Origin: Microbacterium terricola
GTDB lineage: Bacteria; Actinomycetota; Actinomycetes; Actinomycetales; Microbacteriaceae
DNA: 64,000 nucleotides
Reading direction: 5' to 3'
NCBI RefSeq assembly: GCF_027943945.1
Contig: NZ_AP027141.1
Coordinates: forward strand, 1,922,001-1,986,000
The notes under the pieces are model-generated. The model had not been told where the DNA came from and searched no databases. It saw nothing but the letters and a program-made list of their open reading frames with translations. How positions within the stretch are numbered: the stretch's first letter is position 1; each line of letters begins with the position of its first letter. Positions 47,474 through 55,656 of this stretch are shown here, piece by piece. Position numbers and translations under genes: made by a program.

Positions 47474-47835
47474 CGCACGTCCGCGACGACGTCGGGCGCG
47501 AGCGCATCCGCGGGCGCGAGCGCATCCGCCGGGGCCGAGTGCGGCGTCCCACCCAGGATCTCCCTGAGCGAGGCGACATGCGCCGCGTATGCCCGGCTCC
47601 CCTGCGTCGTCAGCGCGATCCAGGTGCGCTGGCGCCCGAGAGCCGCGGCCTTGCGCACCGAGATGTAGTCGGCATCCGCCAGCACTTTGAGGTGCTTGCT
47701 CACCACCGAATCCGCCACTCCGAGCGCATCCCGCAGGGCGGCGAACTCGACATCGCCCGAGATCGCGTCGAGCATCGCGAGGATGCGCAGCCGCTGCGGG
47801 GCGTGCACGATTTCGTCGAAGCGCGCTTCGGTCAC
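47410..47835 (-). CDS. Winged-helix transcriptional regulator
   Basis: A 141-residue ArsR/MarR-like winged-helix regulator. The DNA-binding part, RLRILAMLDAI through VADSVVSKHLKVLADADYIS, resembles the HTH_34 family. The C-terminal tail is disordered and carries a duplicated ADALAP. GTG at 47835 overlaps the stop of the upstream membrane protein gene (GTGA). Such regulator-membrane protein pairs are usually autoregulated; the perfect palindrome at the membrane gene's start is the obvious operator. The 3' end overlaps the HNH gene by 64 bp, which is unusually long. Confidence 0.85.
   Translation of the reverse strand: MTEARFDEIVHAPQRLRILAMLDAISGDVEFAALRDALGVADSVVSKHLKVLADADYISVRKAAALGRQRTWIALTTQGSRAYAAHVASLREILGGTPHSAPADALAPADALAPDVVADVRQNGGGSASGTNRTVDGGLSR
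47494..47529. repeat. Two tandem 18-bp repeats inside the regulator gene
   Basis: GGGCGCGAGCGCATCCGC occurs twice in tandem and encodes a duplicated ADALAP in the C-terminal tail. It is likely to vary in copy number between strains. Confidence 0.75.
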
Positions 47836-48278
47836 GGCGTGACCCGCGTCGCTTCCCAACGACGGTTCATCACCGCTGCGCCGAAACCGGCCGTCAGCCC
47901 TCCGACCACAGCGACGGCGACGATGGTCCAGTCGGGCGCGCCTCCCATCCGCAGCGCGACGCCGGTGAGCACGGGCAGCACGGCGAGGATCGCGGCGCCC
48001 ACCCACACCCAGACCGGCCACGCCGACCCCGGGACGGACGTGCCCGTCACCCTGCGGTGCGCGGCGATGACGACCCCCTCGATCACGAGGACCGCGAAGA
48101 TCGCGGGCAGATACCACCACGTGCCCATCCCGAGCCCGATCGTCAGCACGAGGAGTGCGATGAGCACGCCCACGACGGCGAAGTACCACCGAGGGGTACG
48201 ACTGCGTCGCACGATCGCGGCGCGCGCCTCGGCGATCGCGTCGAGTTCGCCGGCGGGGTGGGTGCTCTCGTTTTCCAT
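47832..48278 (-). CDS. Small multi-pass membrane protein paired with a winged-helix regulator
   Basis: A 148-residue protein with four predicted membrane segments after a charged N-terminal tail of about 30 residues. No named family is recognised. It is cotranscribed and coupled with the winged-helix regulator gene that follows. The start is uncertain: ATG at 48278 or ATG at 48305. Both lie inside the 39-bp palindrome and neither has a good ribosome-binding site, so a leaderless transcript controlled by that operator is possible. Confidence 0.78.
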   Translation of the reverse strand: MENESTHPAGELDAIAEARAAIVRRSRTPRWYFAVVGVLIALLVLTIGLGMGTWWYLPAIFAVLVIEGVVIAAHRRVTGTSVPGSAWPVWVWVGAAILAVLPVLTGVALRMGGAPDWTIVAVAVVGGLTAGFGAAVMNRRWEATRVTP

Positions 48279-48310
48279 GTTGGAAAGTGAATCACTTTCC
48301 AACATGGAAA
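48272..48310. promoter_or_regulatory. Perfect 39-bp palindrome, probable double operator
   Basis: 19-bp arms around one central A. Each half itself contains a dyad, TTTCCATGTTGGAAA (48272-48286) and TTTCCAACATGGAAA (48296-48310), centres 24 bp apart. AT-rich, without a T tract, and overlapping the start codon of the membrane protein gene, it looks like an operator rather than a terminator. Confidence 0.7.
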
Positions 48311-48321
48311 GCAAGGGTGGA

Positions 48322-48957
48322 TCAGCGCGAGCCGATCCGCCGCAGAGCGAAGGTGTCCAGGCGCTCCTGCTTGGTGCGGCGGAGATGCGCGGAGATGGCA
48401 GCGCCCGCTGCGTCCGGATCGCGATCGCGCAGGGCCGCAAGGATCAGGTCGTGCTCCCCCAGGGAGTCGGCACGATCGTCGCGATGCTGCGTCTCGCGGT
48501 CGAAGATGCGCAGCCGCGCGATGAGCCCCGCGAGCATCGACTGCAGCGTCGCGTTCTGCGACGCCTGCCACAGCACCTCGTGGAACCGGGAGTGCAGGCG
48601 ACGCGAGAGCACAGCGTCTCCACCGGCGGCTCGCGACTGGCGCTGAAGCTGGTCGAGCTCAGCGAGATGCAGGTCGGTGCGCACGACGGCCGCCGCCTCG
48701 GCCGCCGCCCGCTCGAGGGCGATCCGCACGTCGTAGATCTCGATCACGTCTTCGGGGGTGCCCGATCGGATGCGGAAGCCCCGCAGCGACCGGACGATGA
48801 GCCCCTCCTGCTCCAGGCGGTTGAGCGCCTCCCGCACGGGCGTCCGCGACACGCCGTAGAGCGCGGCCAGGGCGACCTCGACGAGCGGCTCGTCGGCGCC
48901 GAAGCGTCCGTCGACCAGGTCGGCGCGCAGCTGGGCATGCACAGGCGTTCGATCCAT
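48322..48957 (-). CDS. GntR family (FadR/FCD type) transcriptional regulator
   Basis: A 211-residue regulator. The winged helix contains YGVSRTPVREALNRLEQEGLI (the recognition region) at about residues 33-53. An all-helical FCD-type effector domain follows, with EIYDVRIALERAAAE and HSRFHEVLWQASQN carrying likely metal/ligand His residues. It diverges from the ECF importer operon and is a candidate for its regulator. The ATG at 48957 has a GAAGG ribosome-binding site 7 nt away; an ATG about 9 codons upstream is less likely. Confidence 0.9.
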   Translation of the reverse strand: MDRTPVHAQLRADLVDGRFGADEPLVEVALAALYGVSRTPVREALNRLEQEGLIVRSLRGFRIRSGTPEDVIEIYDVRIALERAAAEAAAVVRTDLHLAELDQLQRQSRAAGGDAVLSRRLHSRFHEVLWQASQNATLQSMLAGLIARLRIFDRETQHRDDRADSLGEHDLILAALRDRDPDAAGAAISAHLRRTKQERLDTFALRRIGSR

Positions 48958-48968
48958 CACACCTTCAC

Positions 48969-48997
48969 TGTATACATCCAGCATCACTTCGCATACA
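48969..48997. promoter_or_regulatory. Candidate GntR operator between gntR and the ECF operon
   Basis: TGTATAC (48969-48975) and GCATACA (48991-48997) form an imperfect inverted repeat separated by 15 bp. The first is inside the perfect octamer TGTATACA. A further GCATACT lies near 49046. GTATAC-type cores are typical of FadR-like GntR sites. Confidence 0.45.
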
Positions 48998-49090
48998 CAA
49001 GTTACCGCTAGCGTCAGTGGTGCACACAGGATCGGAATCCGACGACGCATACTTGAGCGTCCTGATCCGCCTCGCCTCGCAAGGAACCCC

Positions 49091-49738
49091 ATGACCTCCT
49101 CCCAGACCTCCGCGCGCGCCGACGCCTCGGCACCCGCACCTCGTACCGTCAGCCGGCTGCGCTGGCGCGTCATCGACATCGTCGTCGCCAGTGTTCTGGG
49201 CGTGGCCTCCGGCCTCGTCTTCGTCCTCTGGAACATCGCGTCCAACCCGATCAGCGCTCCCCTGAGCGCGCTGCTCCCTGGTCTGCAGGCGCTCGTCGGC
49301 GGCGGCTGGCTCTTCGCCGGGGTGCTCACCGCACTCGTGATCCGCAAGCCTGGTGCGGCTCTCTACGGCGAGCTGATCGCCGCGGTGGTCTCCGCCCTGG
49401 TCGGAAACCAGTGGGGCATCCTGACGATCGAGTCGGGCATCGTGCAGGGGCTCGGCGCGGAGATCGTCTTCGCGATCTTCCTCTACCGCCGCTGGAACCT
49501 GCCGGTGGCGATCCTCGCGGGCGCCGTCTCCGGCCTCGCGCTCGCGATCAACGACCTCATCCTCTGGTACCCCGGCTCCGCCGCACCCTTCATCGCCATC
49601 TACACGGTCTCCGCGATCGTGTCCGGCGCGATCCTCGCCGGAGTGCTGCCCTGGTTCGTCGTCCGCTGGATCGCCGCCACCGGCGCGCTCAGCCGCTTCG
49701 CGGCGGGTCGCGAAGCGCGCGTCCGCGACGCGCGCTGA
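49091..49738 (+). CDS. ykoE: ECF transporter S component, YkoE family
   Basis: A 215-residue membrane protein with about five to six hydrophobic segments, of the YkoE family, the substrate-binding subunit of an ECF importer linked to thiamine or its pyrimidine/thiazole parts. GGGWLFAGVLTALVIRKPGAA and GELIAAVVSALVGNQWG are typical. It is the first gene of a six-gene operon with the two-domain ATPase and EcfT. ATG at 49091 has AAGGAA upstream. No convincing TPP riboswitch is present in the 133-bp leader. Confidence 0.9.
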   Translation: MTSSQTSARADASAPAPRTVSRLRWRVIDIVVASVLGVASGLVFVLWNIASNPISAPLSALLPGLQALVGGGWLFAGVLTALVIRKPGAALYGELIAAVVSALVGNQWGILTIESGIVQGLGAEIVFAIFLYRRWNLPVAILAGAVSGLALAINDLILWYPGSAAPFIAIYTVSAIVSGAILAGVLPWFVVRWIAATGALSRFAAGREARVRDAR

Positions 49739-51234
49739 TGACGTCAGGCACCCCCGAGCACGCCGTCGGCGCGGCAGTCCGCGCCGACGGCTGGGGCTGG
49801 CGCCACGCCGGCCGAGACGGCTGGGCCGTCGCCGGTCTCGACCTGCGCATCGAGCCGGGTGAGCGCGTGCTGCTGCTCGGTTCGTCGGGTGCAGGCAAGT
49901 CGACCCTGCTGCACGGGATCGCCGGCCTGCTGGGCGACCAGGACGACGGCGAGGAGCAGGGTTCGCTCACCGTCGACGGCGCCAGGCCCGCCGAGCGCCG
50001 CGACCGCATCGGCGTGGTGCTGCAGGACCCCGACTCGCAGGTGATCCTCTCCCGCGTCGGGGACGACGTGGCGTTCGGCATGGAGAACCTGAAGGTACCC
50101 CGCGACGGGATCTGGGCGCGCGTGCACGCCGCCCTCGAACGCGTCGGCCTCGCGATCCCCCGCGACCACGAGACCTCCGCACTGTCGGGCGGGCAGAAGC
50201 AGCGTCTCGCCCTGGCGGGTGTGATCGCGATGGAACCCGGGCTGATCCTGCTCGACGAACCGACCGCGAATCTCGACCCGGTCGGCGTGCGCGAGGTCCG
50301 CGACGCCGTCGCCGCGGTCGCCGCCCACACCGGCGCCACGCTGGTCGTGATCGAGCACCGCACGTCCGTGTGGCTGCCGGTCGTCGATCGGGCGATCGTG
50401 TTCGGCCGCAGCGGCCGGATCGTCGCCGACGGGCCCGCTGCGGACGTCATCGACCGTGAGCGCGCCGAGCTCCTCGAGGCGGGCGTGTGGGTCCCGCACG
50501 CCCCGCTCCCGGAGCTCAGCCGGACGCGCTGCGCCGACCAGAGTGTCGTGCTGACAGCATCCGCTCTCGCCGTCGGGTATCCGTCGGCGGCCCATCTGCC
50601 CCCCACGTTCGACTTCACGATCCGCCGTGGCCGCACCACCGTCGTCACCGGCCCGAACGGCGCGGGCAAGTCGACGCTCGCGCTCACGCTCGGCGGGCTC
50701 CTCCCTGCGGCCGCCGGCGCGCTGACCGCCGAGCCCCAGCTCGCCCCCGATCCGGGCCGCACCTCGCCGATCGAGTGGAAGTCGCGCGAGCTGCTCACCC
50801 GCATCGGCAGCGTCTTCCAGGACCCGGAGCACCAGTTCCTCGCCGCGAGCGTGCGCGACGAACTCGCGATCGGACCACGTGCGCTCAAGTACGACGAGAC
50901 CCGGATCGCCGAGATCACCGGCGACCTGCTGCGGCGGCTGCGCCTCGACCATCTCGCTGGGGCGAACCCCTACACGCTGTCCGGCGGCGAGAAGCGCCGG
51001 CTCTCGGTCGCGACGGTGCTCGCGACCGCGCCCGCGGTGATCATCCTGGACGAGCCCACGTTCGGACAGGACCGTCGCACGTGGGAGGAGCTCGTCCGCC
51101 TCGTCGCCGACATCGTCGATGCCGGCACGGCGGTCGTCGCCGTCACCCACGACGAGGAGTTCGCCGATCTGCTCGCCGACGACCGCATCGAGCTGCCCGC
51201 GTGGGCCGATGACGCGAAGGCGGGCGTCTCATGA
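49738..51234 (+). CDS. ykoD: ECF transporter ATPase with two fused ABC domains (YkoD type)
   Basis: A 498-residue energy-coupling ATPase. Domain 1 has Walker A GSSGAGKST and signature LSGGQKQR with LILLDEPTANLDP. Domain 2 has Walker A GPNGAGKST and signature LSGGEKRR with IILDEPTFGQD. Both sites look intact. Two fused domains match YkoD rather than separate EcfA1/EcfA2. Its ATG overlaps the YkoE stop by one base. It powers import through YkoE and EcfT. Confidence 0.95.
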   Translation: MTSGTPEHAVGAAVRADGWGWRHAGRDGWAVAGLDLRIEPGERVLLLGSSGAGKSTLLHGIAGLLGDQDDGEEQGSLTVDGARPAERRDRIGVVLQDPDSQVILSRVGDDVAFGMENLKVPRDGIWARVHAALERVGLAIPRDHETSALSGGQKQRLALAGVIAMEPGLILLDEPTANLDPVGVREVRDAVAAVAAHTGATLVVIEHRTSVWLPVVDRAIVFGRSGRIVADGPAADVIDRERAELLEAGVWVPHAPLPELSRTRCADQSVVLTASALAVGYPSAAHLPPTFDFTIRRGRTTVVTGPNGAGKSTLALTLGGLLPAAAGALTAEPQLAPDPGRTSPIEWKSRELLTRIGSVFQDPEHQFLAASVRDELAIGPRALKYDETRIAEITGDLLRRLRLDHLAGANPYTLSGGEKRRLSVATVLATAPAVIILDEPTFGQDRRTWEELVRLVADIVDAGTAVVAVTHDEEFADLLADDRIELPAWADDAKAGVS

Positions 51235-52001
51235 CCGTCGCACTCGTGGACGTCACCCGCGCCAACCCGGTCGCACGGATGCTGGCCGCCCTGCTCATCG
51301 CGGTCGCCCTGGTCTTCAGCGTCGACTGGGTCTCCGCGCTGACCGCCCTCGTGCTCGAGACGGTCGTGCTGCTGGCCTCCGGCATCTCGCTGCGGAGGTT
51401 CCTGCGGCGCAGCCTTCCCGTGGTGATCGCCGCGGCACTGACCGGCTTGACGATCCTCCTCTACGGGCAGGTGAGCGGCGAGGTGCACGTGCAGTTCCTG
51501 CTCATCACCGTCAGCGACGGGTCGATCGCCCTCGCCGCCGCGACCTTCCTGCGGGTGCTCGCCATCGGCCTGCCGTCGATCCTGCTGTTCCTCGACATCG
51601 ACCCGACCGATCTGGCGGACGGACTCGCGCAGATCCTGCGGCTGCCCGCGCGGTTCGTGCTCGGAGCGCTGGCCGGCTTCCGCCTGATCGGGCTGCTGCA
51701 GGAGGACTGGCAGTACCTCGGCTATGCCCGCCGCGCCCGCGGTGTCGCCGACACCGGCCGCGTGCGCCGCGGAGCAGGGCAGGCGTTCGCGCTGCTCGTC
51801 TTCGCCGTGCGGCGCGGGTCCAAGCTCGCCACGGCGATGGAGGCGCGCGGGTTCGGCGCGTTCCCCACCCGCACCTGGGCCAGGGAATCCACTCTGACCG
51901 CCTCGGACGTGGGCCTCATCGTGATCGGCGGCGCCATCGGGCTGACCTCGATCGCGGTCGCGGTCATGACCGGAAACTGGAGCTTCATCGGTGCTCGCTG
52001 A
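51231..52001 (+). CDS. ykoC: ECF transporter T component (EcfT/YkoC)
   Basis: A 256-residue membrane scaffold of the ECF importer with about five hydrophobic segments. The two coupling motifs of EcfT are visible as YARRARGV and AMEARGFG, where the ATPase docks. ATG at 51231 overlaps the ATPase stop (ATGA). The 3' end overlaps the next gene's GTG start by 11 bp. Confidence 0.94.
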   Translation: MTVALVDVTRANPVARMLAALLIAVALVFSVDWVSALTALVLETVVLLASGISLRRFLRRSLPVVIAAALTGLTILLYGQVSGEVHVQFLLITVSDGSIALAAATFLRVLAIGLPSILLFLDIDPTDLADGLAQILRLPARFVLGALAGFRLIGLLQEDWQYLGYARRARGVADTGRVRRGAGQAFALLVFAVRRGSKLATAMEARGFGAFPTRTWARESTLTASDVGLIVIGGAIGLTSIAVAVMTGNWSFIGAR

Positions 52002-52545
52002 TCTGCTGAGCCGGTTCGACCGCGCCAGGACCCTGCTCGTCGACGGGCGCTCCGGCGCAGGCAAGTCGAGCCTGGCCAGGGCGGTCGCCGCCGCGCGCCC
52101 CGAGGCCCGGCTCATCCGGCTCGACGACATCTACCCCGGCTGGGACGGACTGCATTGGGCGAGCGACCACATCCGCACCTCCGTGCTGGAGCCTCGCGAG
52201 CGCGGCGAGCGCGCGCGGTGGCGGTCATGGGACTGGGCCGCCGACCGCCCCGGGGTCTGGCACGAGGTCGACGACGCCGCGCCCCTCATCGTCGAGGGCA
52301 TCGGCACGCTCACCGCCCGGTCGCGCCGCACCGCCGACCTGGCCGTGTGGGTCGAGGCGCCCGACGCCGACCGCAAGCGACGCGCCCTGGCACGCGACGG
52401 CGAGCTCTACGCACCGCACTGGGACCGCTGGGCCGCGCAGGAGGAGCACTTCATCATGGTCGAGCGCCCGCGCGCCGCCGCCGACTACATCGCTCGCGCC
52501 GTCGACGGCGACTTCGAGCTCACCCCGACAGGAGAGACCGCATGA
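51991..52545 (+). CDS. P-loop kinase-like protein in the ECF operon
   Basis: A 184-residue cytoplasmic P-loop NTPase. Walker A is VDGRSGAGKSS at about residues 17-27, and LIRLDDIYPGWDGL and LIVEGIGTLTARS are nucleoside/uridine-kinase-like. It could phosphorylate the imported compound (a thiamine-related alcohol would suit), but this is inference from position only. Start is the GTG at 51991 within the end of the EcfT gene; its stop overlaps the next ATG (ATGA). Confidence 0.85.
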   Translation: MLADLLSRFDRARTLLVDGRSGAGKSSLARAVAAARPEARLIRLDDIYPGWDGLHWASDHIRTSVLEPRERGERARWRSWDWAADRPGVWHEVDDAAPLIVEGIGTLTARSRRTADLAVWVEAPDADRKRRALARDGELYAPHWDRWAAQEEHFIMVERPRAAADYIARAVDGDFELTPTGETA

Positions 52546-53465
52546 GCACCCGCCTGACCCTCGCGCTGGAGTACTTCCACCCGTGGCCCAACGCGGCGGG
52601 CTTCTACGTCGCCCGCGAGCAGGGCTGGTATCGCGACGCCGGCATCGAGCTCGAGATCCGCACCGTCGACCCGGGCATCGGCGACACCCTCGAGCACATC
52701 GTCACCGGCCGCGCCGACCTCGGCGTGTTCCCGACGAACCGGCTGCTCGTGCGACGCGAGCTCGGGCAGGACCTCCGCGCCGTCGCCGCGATCAACCAGC
52801 GTGGGCTCGAGACCGTCCGCACACTTCAGTCCTCCGGCATCCGCTCCCTCGCCGACCTCGAGGGGCGCCGGATCGCGCTCAACCCGACGCCGCGCGGCGT
52901 CGCGATCGTCCGCGAGCTGGTCGCCCGCGCGGGCGGGGATCCCGATCGGGTCGAGCTGGTCGACGCCGGTGCCCGCGAGCTCACGGCGGACGATCTGGCG
53001 GCGGGCCATGCGGATGCGACCTTCGGCTCGTACTGGTCGTGGGACATCCTGCTCAGCGAGCGGGCCGACCGGCCCGAGCGGGTGTGGCGGGTCGACGACG
53101 AGCTCGGCATCCGCTACCACAGCTACCTGCTCGGCGGCGCACTCGACCGCCTGGACGCGGGCCTCGTGGCCGCCTTCGTCGACGCGACCCGGCGCGGCTT
53201 TGAGCGCGCCGGGCAGCAGCGGGACGAGGCCGCGGAGGTGTTCGCCGCGGTGACGCCGTACTTCCCCGACGACGTGATCCGACGCTCGATCGAGCTCGTG
53301 GCTCCGACGTGGTTCGACGGCGGACAGTGGGGCGGCATCCGTTCGGCCGCGATGGGCGAGTACGCCGACTGGCTCGCGTCGCACGGCATCCTGGCCCGGC
53401 CGGACGAGTGGACACGTGCGCTCGCGCCCGGCGCCGTTCGCGTCGACGAAGAGGCCGCGGCGTGA
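52542..53465 (+). CDS. THI5/NMT1-like (SsuA/ThiY-fold) protein without signal peptide
   Basis: A 307-residue protein with the NMT1/THI5 fold: LEYFHPWPNAAGFYVAREQG at the N-terminus, then GRADLGVFPTNRLLVRRELG. ThiY and SsuA relatives are exported binding proteins of classical ABC importers, whereas yeast THI5 is a cytosolic HMP-P synthase. Here no signal peptide or lipobox is present, although the gene is coupled by ATGA to an ECF importer that needs no binding protein. The THI5 Cys-rich CCCFC motif is absent. It may be a cytosolic ligand-handling protein or an enzyme. Function unknown. Confidence 0.8.
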   Translation: MSTRLTLALEYFHPWPNAAGFYVAREQGWYRDAGIELEIRTVDPGIGDTLEHIVTGRADLGVFPTNRLLVRRELGQDLRAVAAINQRGLETVRTLQSSGIRSLADLEGRRIALNPTPRGVAIVRELVARAGGDPDRVELVDAGARELTADDLAAGHADATFGSYWSWDILLSERADRPERVWRVDDELGIRYHSYLLGGALDRLDAGLVAAFVDATRRGFERAGQQRDEAAEVFAAVTPYFPDDVIRRSIELVAPTWFDGGQWGGIRSAAMGEYADWLASHGILARPDEWTRALAPGAVRVDEEAAA

Positions 53466-54343
53466 CGCAGGTCTTCGTGAGCGCTGCCGAGCTCCGCACC
53501 GAGCTCGACGGGCCGACGCCGCCGACCGTGTTCGACGCCACCCTGATCCTGCGTCGACCGCGATTCGACGGGGACTTCACCGCGACGAGCGGCCGCCCCC
53601 GGTGGGCGACGGCACACCTCCCTGGGTCACGGCACGTCGCGATCGACACCGACTTCTCGGTGCCGCACGTCACCCACGACCACCACCCGGAGCCGCAGCA
53701 GATCGCCGACCGGCTGGCCGACCTCGGCGTCGGACCCCACGACCGGGTCGTCGCCTACGACACGGCCGGCGGCCTGTGGGCAGCGCGGCTCTGGTACCTG
53801 CTCGACGGCATCGACGTCGACGTGCGCGTGCTCGACGGTGGACTGGCTGCATGGCGGGATGCGGGCGGAGCCGTCGTCGAGTCGGACGAGCCGCCGGCGG
53901 CGGCCCCGGCCGAACGCTGGACCGCGCATGCGCGCCGCCCGGCCTGGATCGACCGCGACGAGGTGCTCGGCGCCCTGCCGACCGCGAACCTCGTGTGCGG
54001 ACTGAGCCGGGCGTCGTTCGCCGGCGCGGAGCCCACCAGGTACACCCGCCGCGGGCATATCCCCGGGAGCGCGAACGTGCCTGCTCGCGAGCTCTTCGAT
54101 GAGGCCGGGCTCGTGCGGACCCCCGCCGCCGTCCGTGCGGCTTTCACCGCTGCGGGGGTCGACCTCGACCGTGAGGTGCTGCTGTACTGCGGCGGCGGCA
54201 TCTCCGCCACCGCGAACGCGCTCGCGCTGCGCCACGCCGGCGTGTCGGACGTGCGCGTCTATGACGGCTCACTCGAGGAGTGGAGCGCCGACCCGTCGCT
54301 GCCCCTCGTCCTGACCGCCGAGGTCAGCGCCGTCGTCGGCTGA
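53462..54343 (+). CDS. sseA: Thiosulfate/3-mercaptopyruvate sulfurtransferase (two-domain rhodanese)
   Basis: A 293-residue tandem rhodanese. The N-terminal domain is inactive in its loop (YDTAGG lacks Cys). The C-terminal domain has the active-site loop CGGGISATANALALRHAG with the catalytic Cys. The family moves sulfane sulfur from thiosulfate or 3-mercaptopyruvate. GTG at 53462 overlaps the previous stop (GTGA), making it the last gene of the ECF operon; sulfur transfer could tie in with thiazole or other cofactor sulfur. The 3' end overlaps the convergent DoxX gene by 20 bp. Confidence 0.92.
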   Translation: MTQVFVSAAELRTELDGPTPPTVFDATLILRRPRFDGDFTATSGRPRWATAHLPGSRHVAIDTDFSVPHVTHDHHPEPQQIADRLADLGVGPHDRVVAYDTAGGLWAARLWYLLDGIDVDVRVLDGGLAAWRDAGGAVVESDEPPAAAPAERWTAHARRPAWIDRDEVLGALPTANLVCGLSRASFAGAEPTRYTRRGHIPGSANVPARELFDEAGLVRTPAAVRAAFTAAGVDLDREVLLYCGGGISATANALALRHAGVSDVRVYDGSLEEWSADPSLPLVLTAEVSAVVG

Positions 54344-54734
54344 CCTCGCCACGCGTGCTCCACAGCGCCCAGACGACCAGCACCGGCTGCAGGAAGAGGC
54401 GCACGAGGCGCTTCGTGTCGGTGTCGAGCATCGGGGCGGAGCGCTTCGTCCGCCACTGGTGGACGTTCCCGGGGAACACGGCCACGAAGAAGGCGGCGAT
54501 CAGCGCGCCGACCGTGCGGCGGTCGCGCGGCAGCACCAGCGTCGCCGCGCCGAGCATGATCTCCACGGCGCCGGAGGCGACCACGATGGCGTCCTTGTCG
54601 AGCTTCGACGTGCGCACGGCCCAGTCGGGCACGACGATCCGGTAGCCACGGCGCCCCCACGTGAGATGCGAGGCGCCGGCGACGAGCAGCAGGGCGGCCA
54701 GCGCCCACCGGGCGATCGTCTGCACGACCCTCAC
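54324..54734 (-). CDS. DoxX-like membrane protein (paralog of 43286-43666)
   Basis: A 136-residue protein with four membrane segments, sharing VVASGAVEIMLGAA, a FPGN motif and TDTKRLVRLFLQPVLVVWA with the paralog at 43.3 kb. A basic tail RRRR ends it. GTG at 54734 overlaps the stop of the upstream luciferase-like gene (GTGA). Role unknown. Confidence 0.87.
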   Translation of the reverse strand: MRVVQTIARWALAALLLVAGASHLTWGRRGYRIVVPDWAVRTSKLDKDAIVVASGAVEIMLGAATLVLPRDRRTVGALIAAFFVAVFPGNVHQWRTKRSAPMLDTDTKRLVRLFLQPVLVVWALWSTRGEVSRRRR

Positions 54735-55621
54735 GCGCGCACCCGCCGGGCGACTTCGCCGGCGGCCGCGTAGAACTCGCGCAGATCGGAGTCGGCGGTG
54801 GGCAGCAGCACGACCGAATCGACTCCGGCCGCGGCGAACCGCGACGCCGCGGCCGTCACGGCGTCGATGTCGCCGGCCGCCACCCGCTGCGCGGCGTCGG
54901 CGGGCGGTTGACCCGGCTGGCCGCCGAACACCTCGAACTCCGTCGTCGCGCGGGCGACCGCATCCGCTCCAAACGCCGCCATGACGTAAGCGATCACGTC
55001 GGGCTTGCCGGAGCGACCGGCCTCGGACCGGCCGCGCTGCACCGCCGCAACAGCGGTCGCCACCTCTTCCGCGGTGTGGCGGCTGTCGAGAACCACTCCG
55101 TCGGCCACCGCGCCGCTGGTCAGGAGCGTCTTCGGCCCCTCGGCCGCGGCATAGACGAGCGGGGCCGTCGTCGGCGGCCGGTCGAGGCGCACCCGGTCGA
55201 GCGTGACGTAGCGCCCCTGCACCGACACCTCCTCGCCGGCGAGCAGCGCACGCAGCGCGGGGACGTACTCGCGCATGAGGGTGAGCGGCGAGGCGACGCG
55301 GGCACCCACCTGCTCCATCCACGGCAGCACGCCGTGACCGACGCCCGGCAGCAGGCGCCCGGGGAACAGGTGCTCCATCGTGGTGATCTCCATCGCCGTC
55401 AGGGCGACATTGCGCAGCGGCATGGGCGAGATGCCGATGCCGACGTGCAGAGTCTCGGTCCACGCGAGCACGGCGGACGCGGCGGCGAACGCGGACTGCT
55501 GGAAGCAGTCCTCCCAGAGCCACAGTTCGTCGATCCCGCTCTCCTGGGCGGCGAGGGCGGCGTCGCGCAGCTCCTCGGGGGCGTGCGGGTGCGGGCTGAA
55601 GATCGCGCCGATGCGGGTCAT
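54731..55621 (-). CDS. Luciferase-like (LLM class) flavin/F420-dependent oxidoreductase
   Basis: A 296-residue TIM-barrel protein of the bacterial luciferase family. MTRIGAIFSPHPHAPEELRD at the N-terminus, LHVGIGISPMPLRNVALTAM and GRLLPGVGHGVLPWMEQVG are typical. In actinobacteria many of these use F420, others FMN; the cofactor cannot be fixed by eye. It is coupled to a DoxX gene. ATG at 55621 has CAGAGT 6 nt upstream as a possible -10. Substrate unknown. Confidence 0.9.
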   Translation of the reverse strand: MTRIGAIFSPHPHAPEELRDAALAAQESGIDELWLWEDCFQQSAFAAASAVLAWTETLHVGIGISPMPLRNVALTAMEITTMEHLFPGRLLPGVGHGVLPWMEQVGARVASPLTLMREYVPALRALLAGEEVSVQGRYVTLDRVRLDRPPTTAPLVYAAAEGPKTLLTSGAVADGVVLDSRHTAEEVATAVAAVQRGRSEAGRSGKPDVIAYVMAAFGADAVARATTEFEVFGGQPGQPPADAAQRVAAGDIDAVTAAASRFAAAGVDSVVLLPTADSDLREFYAAAGEVARRVRA

Positions 55622-55656
55622 GACTCGACTCTGCCAGACCCCACCGACGCCGGGAC

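Noticed and set aside
48272..48310. Transcription terminator for the GntR gene
   Set aside because: The palindrome is AT-rich, lacks a T tract, has no loop beyond one base, and covers the next gene's start codon; an operator fits better.
48958..49090. TPP riboswitch before the YkoE operon
   Set aside because: A CCTGATCCG word near 49059 recalls the 3' part of a THI element, but the 5' GGGGTGC and CTGAGA parts are missing and the region is too short for a convincing fold.
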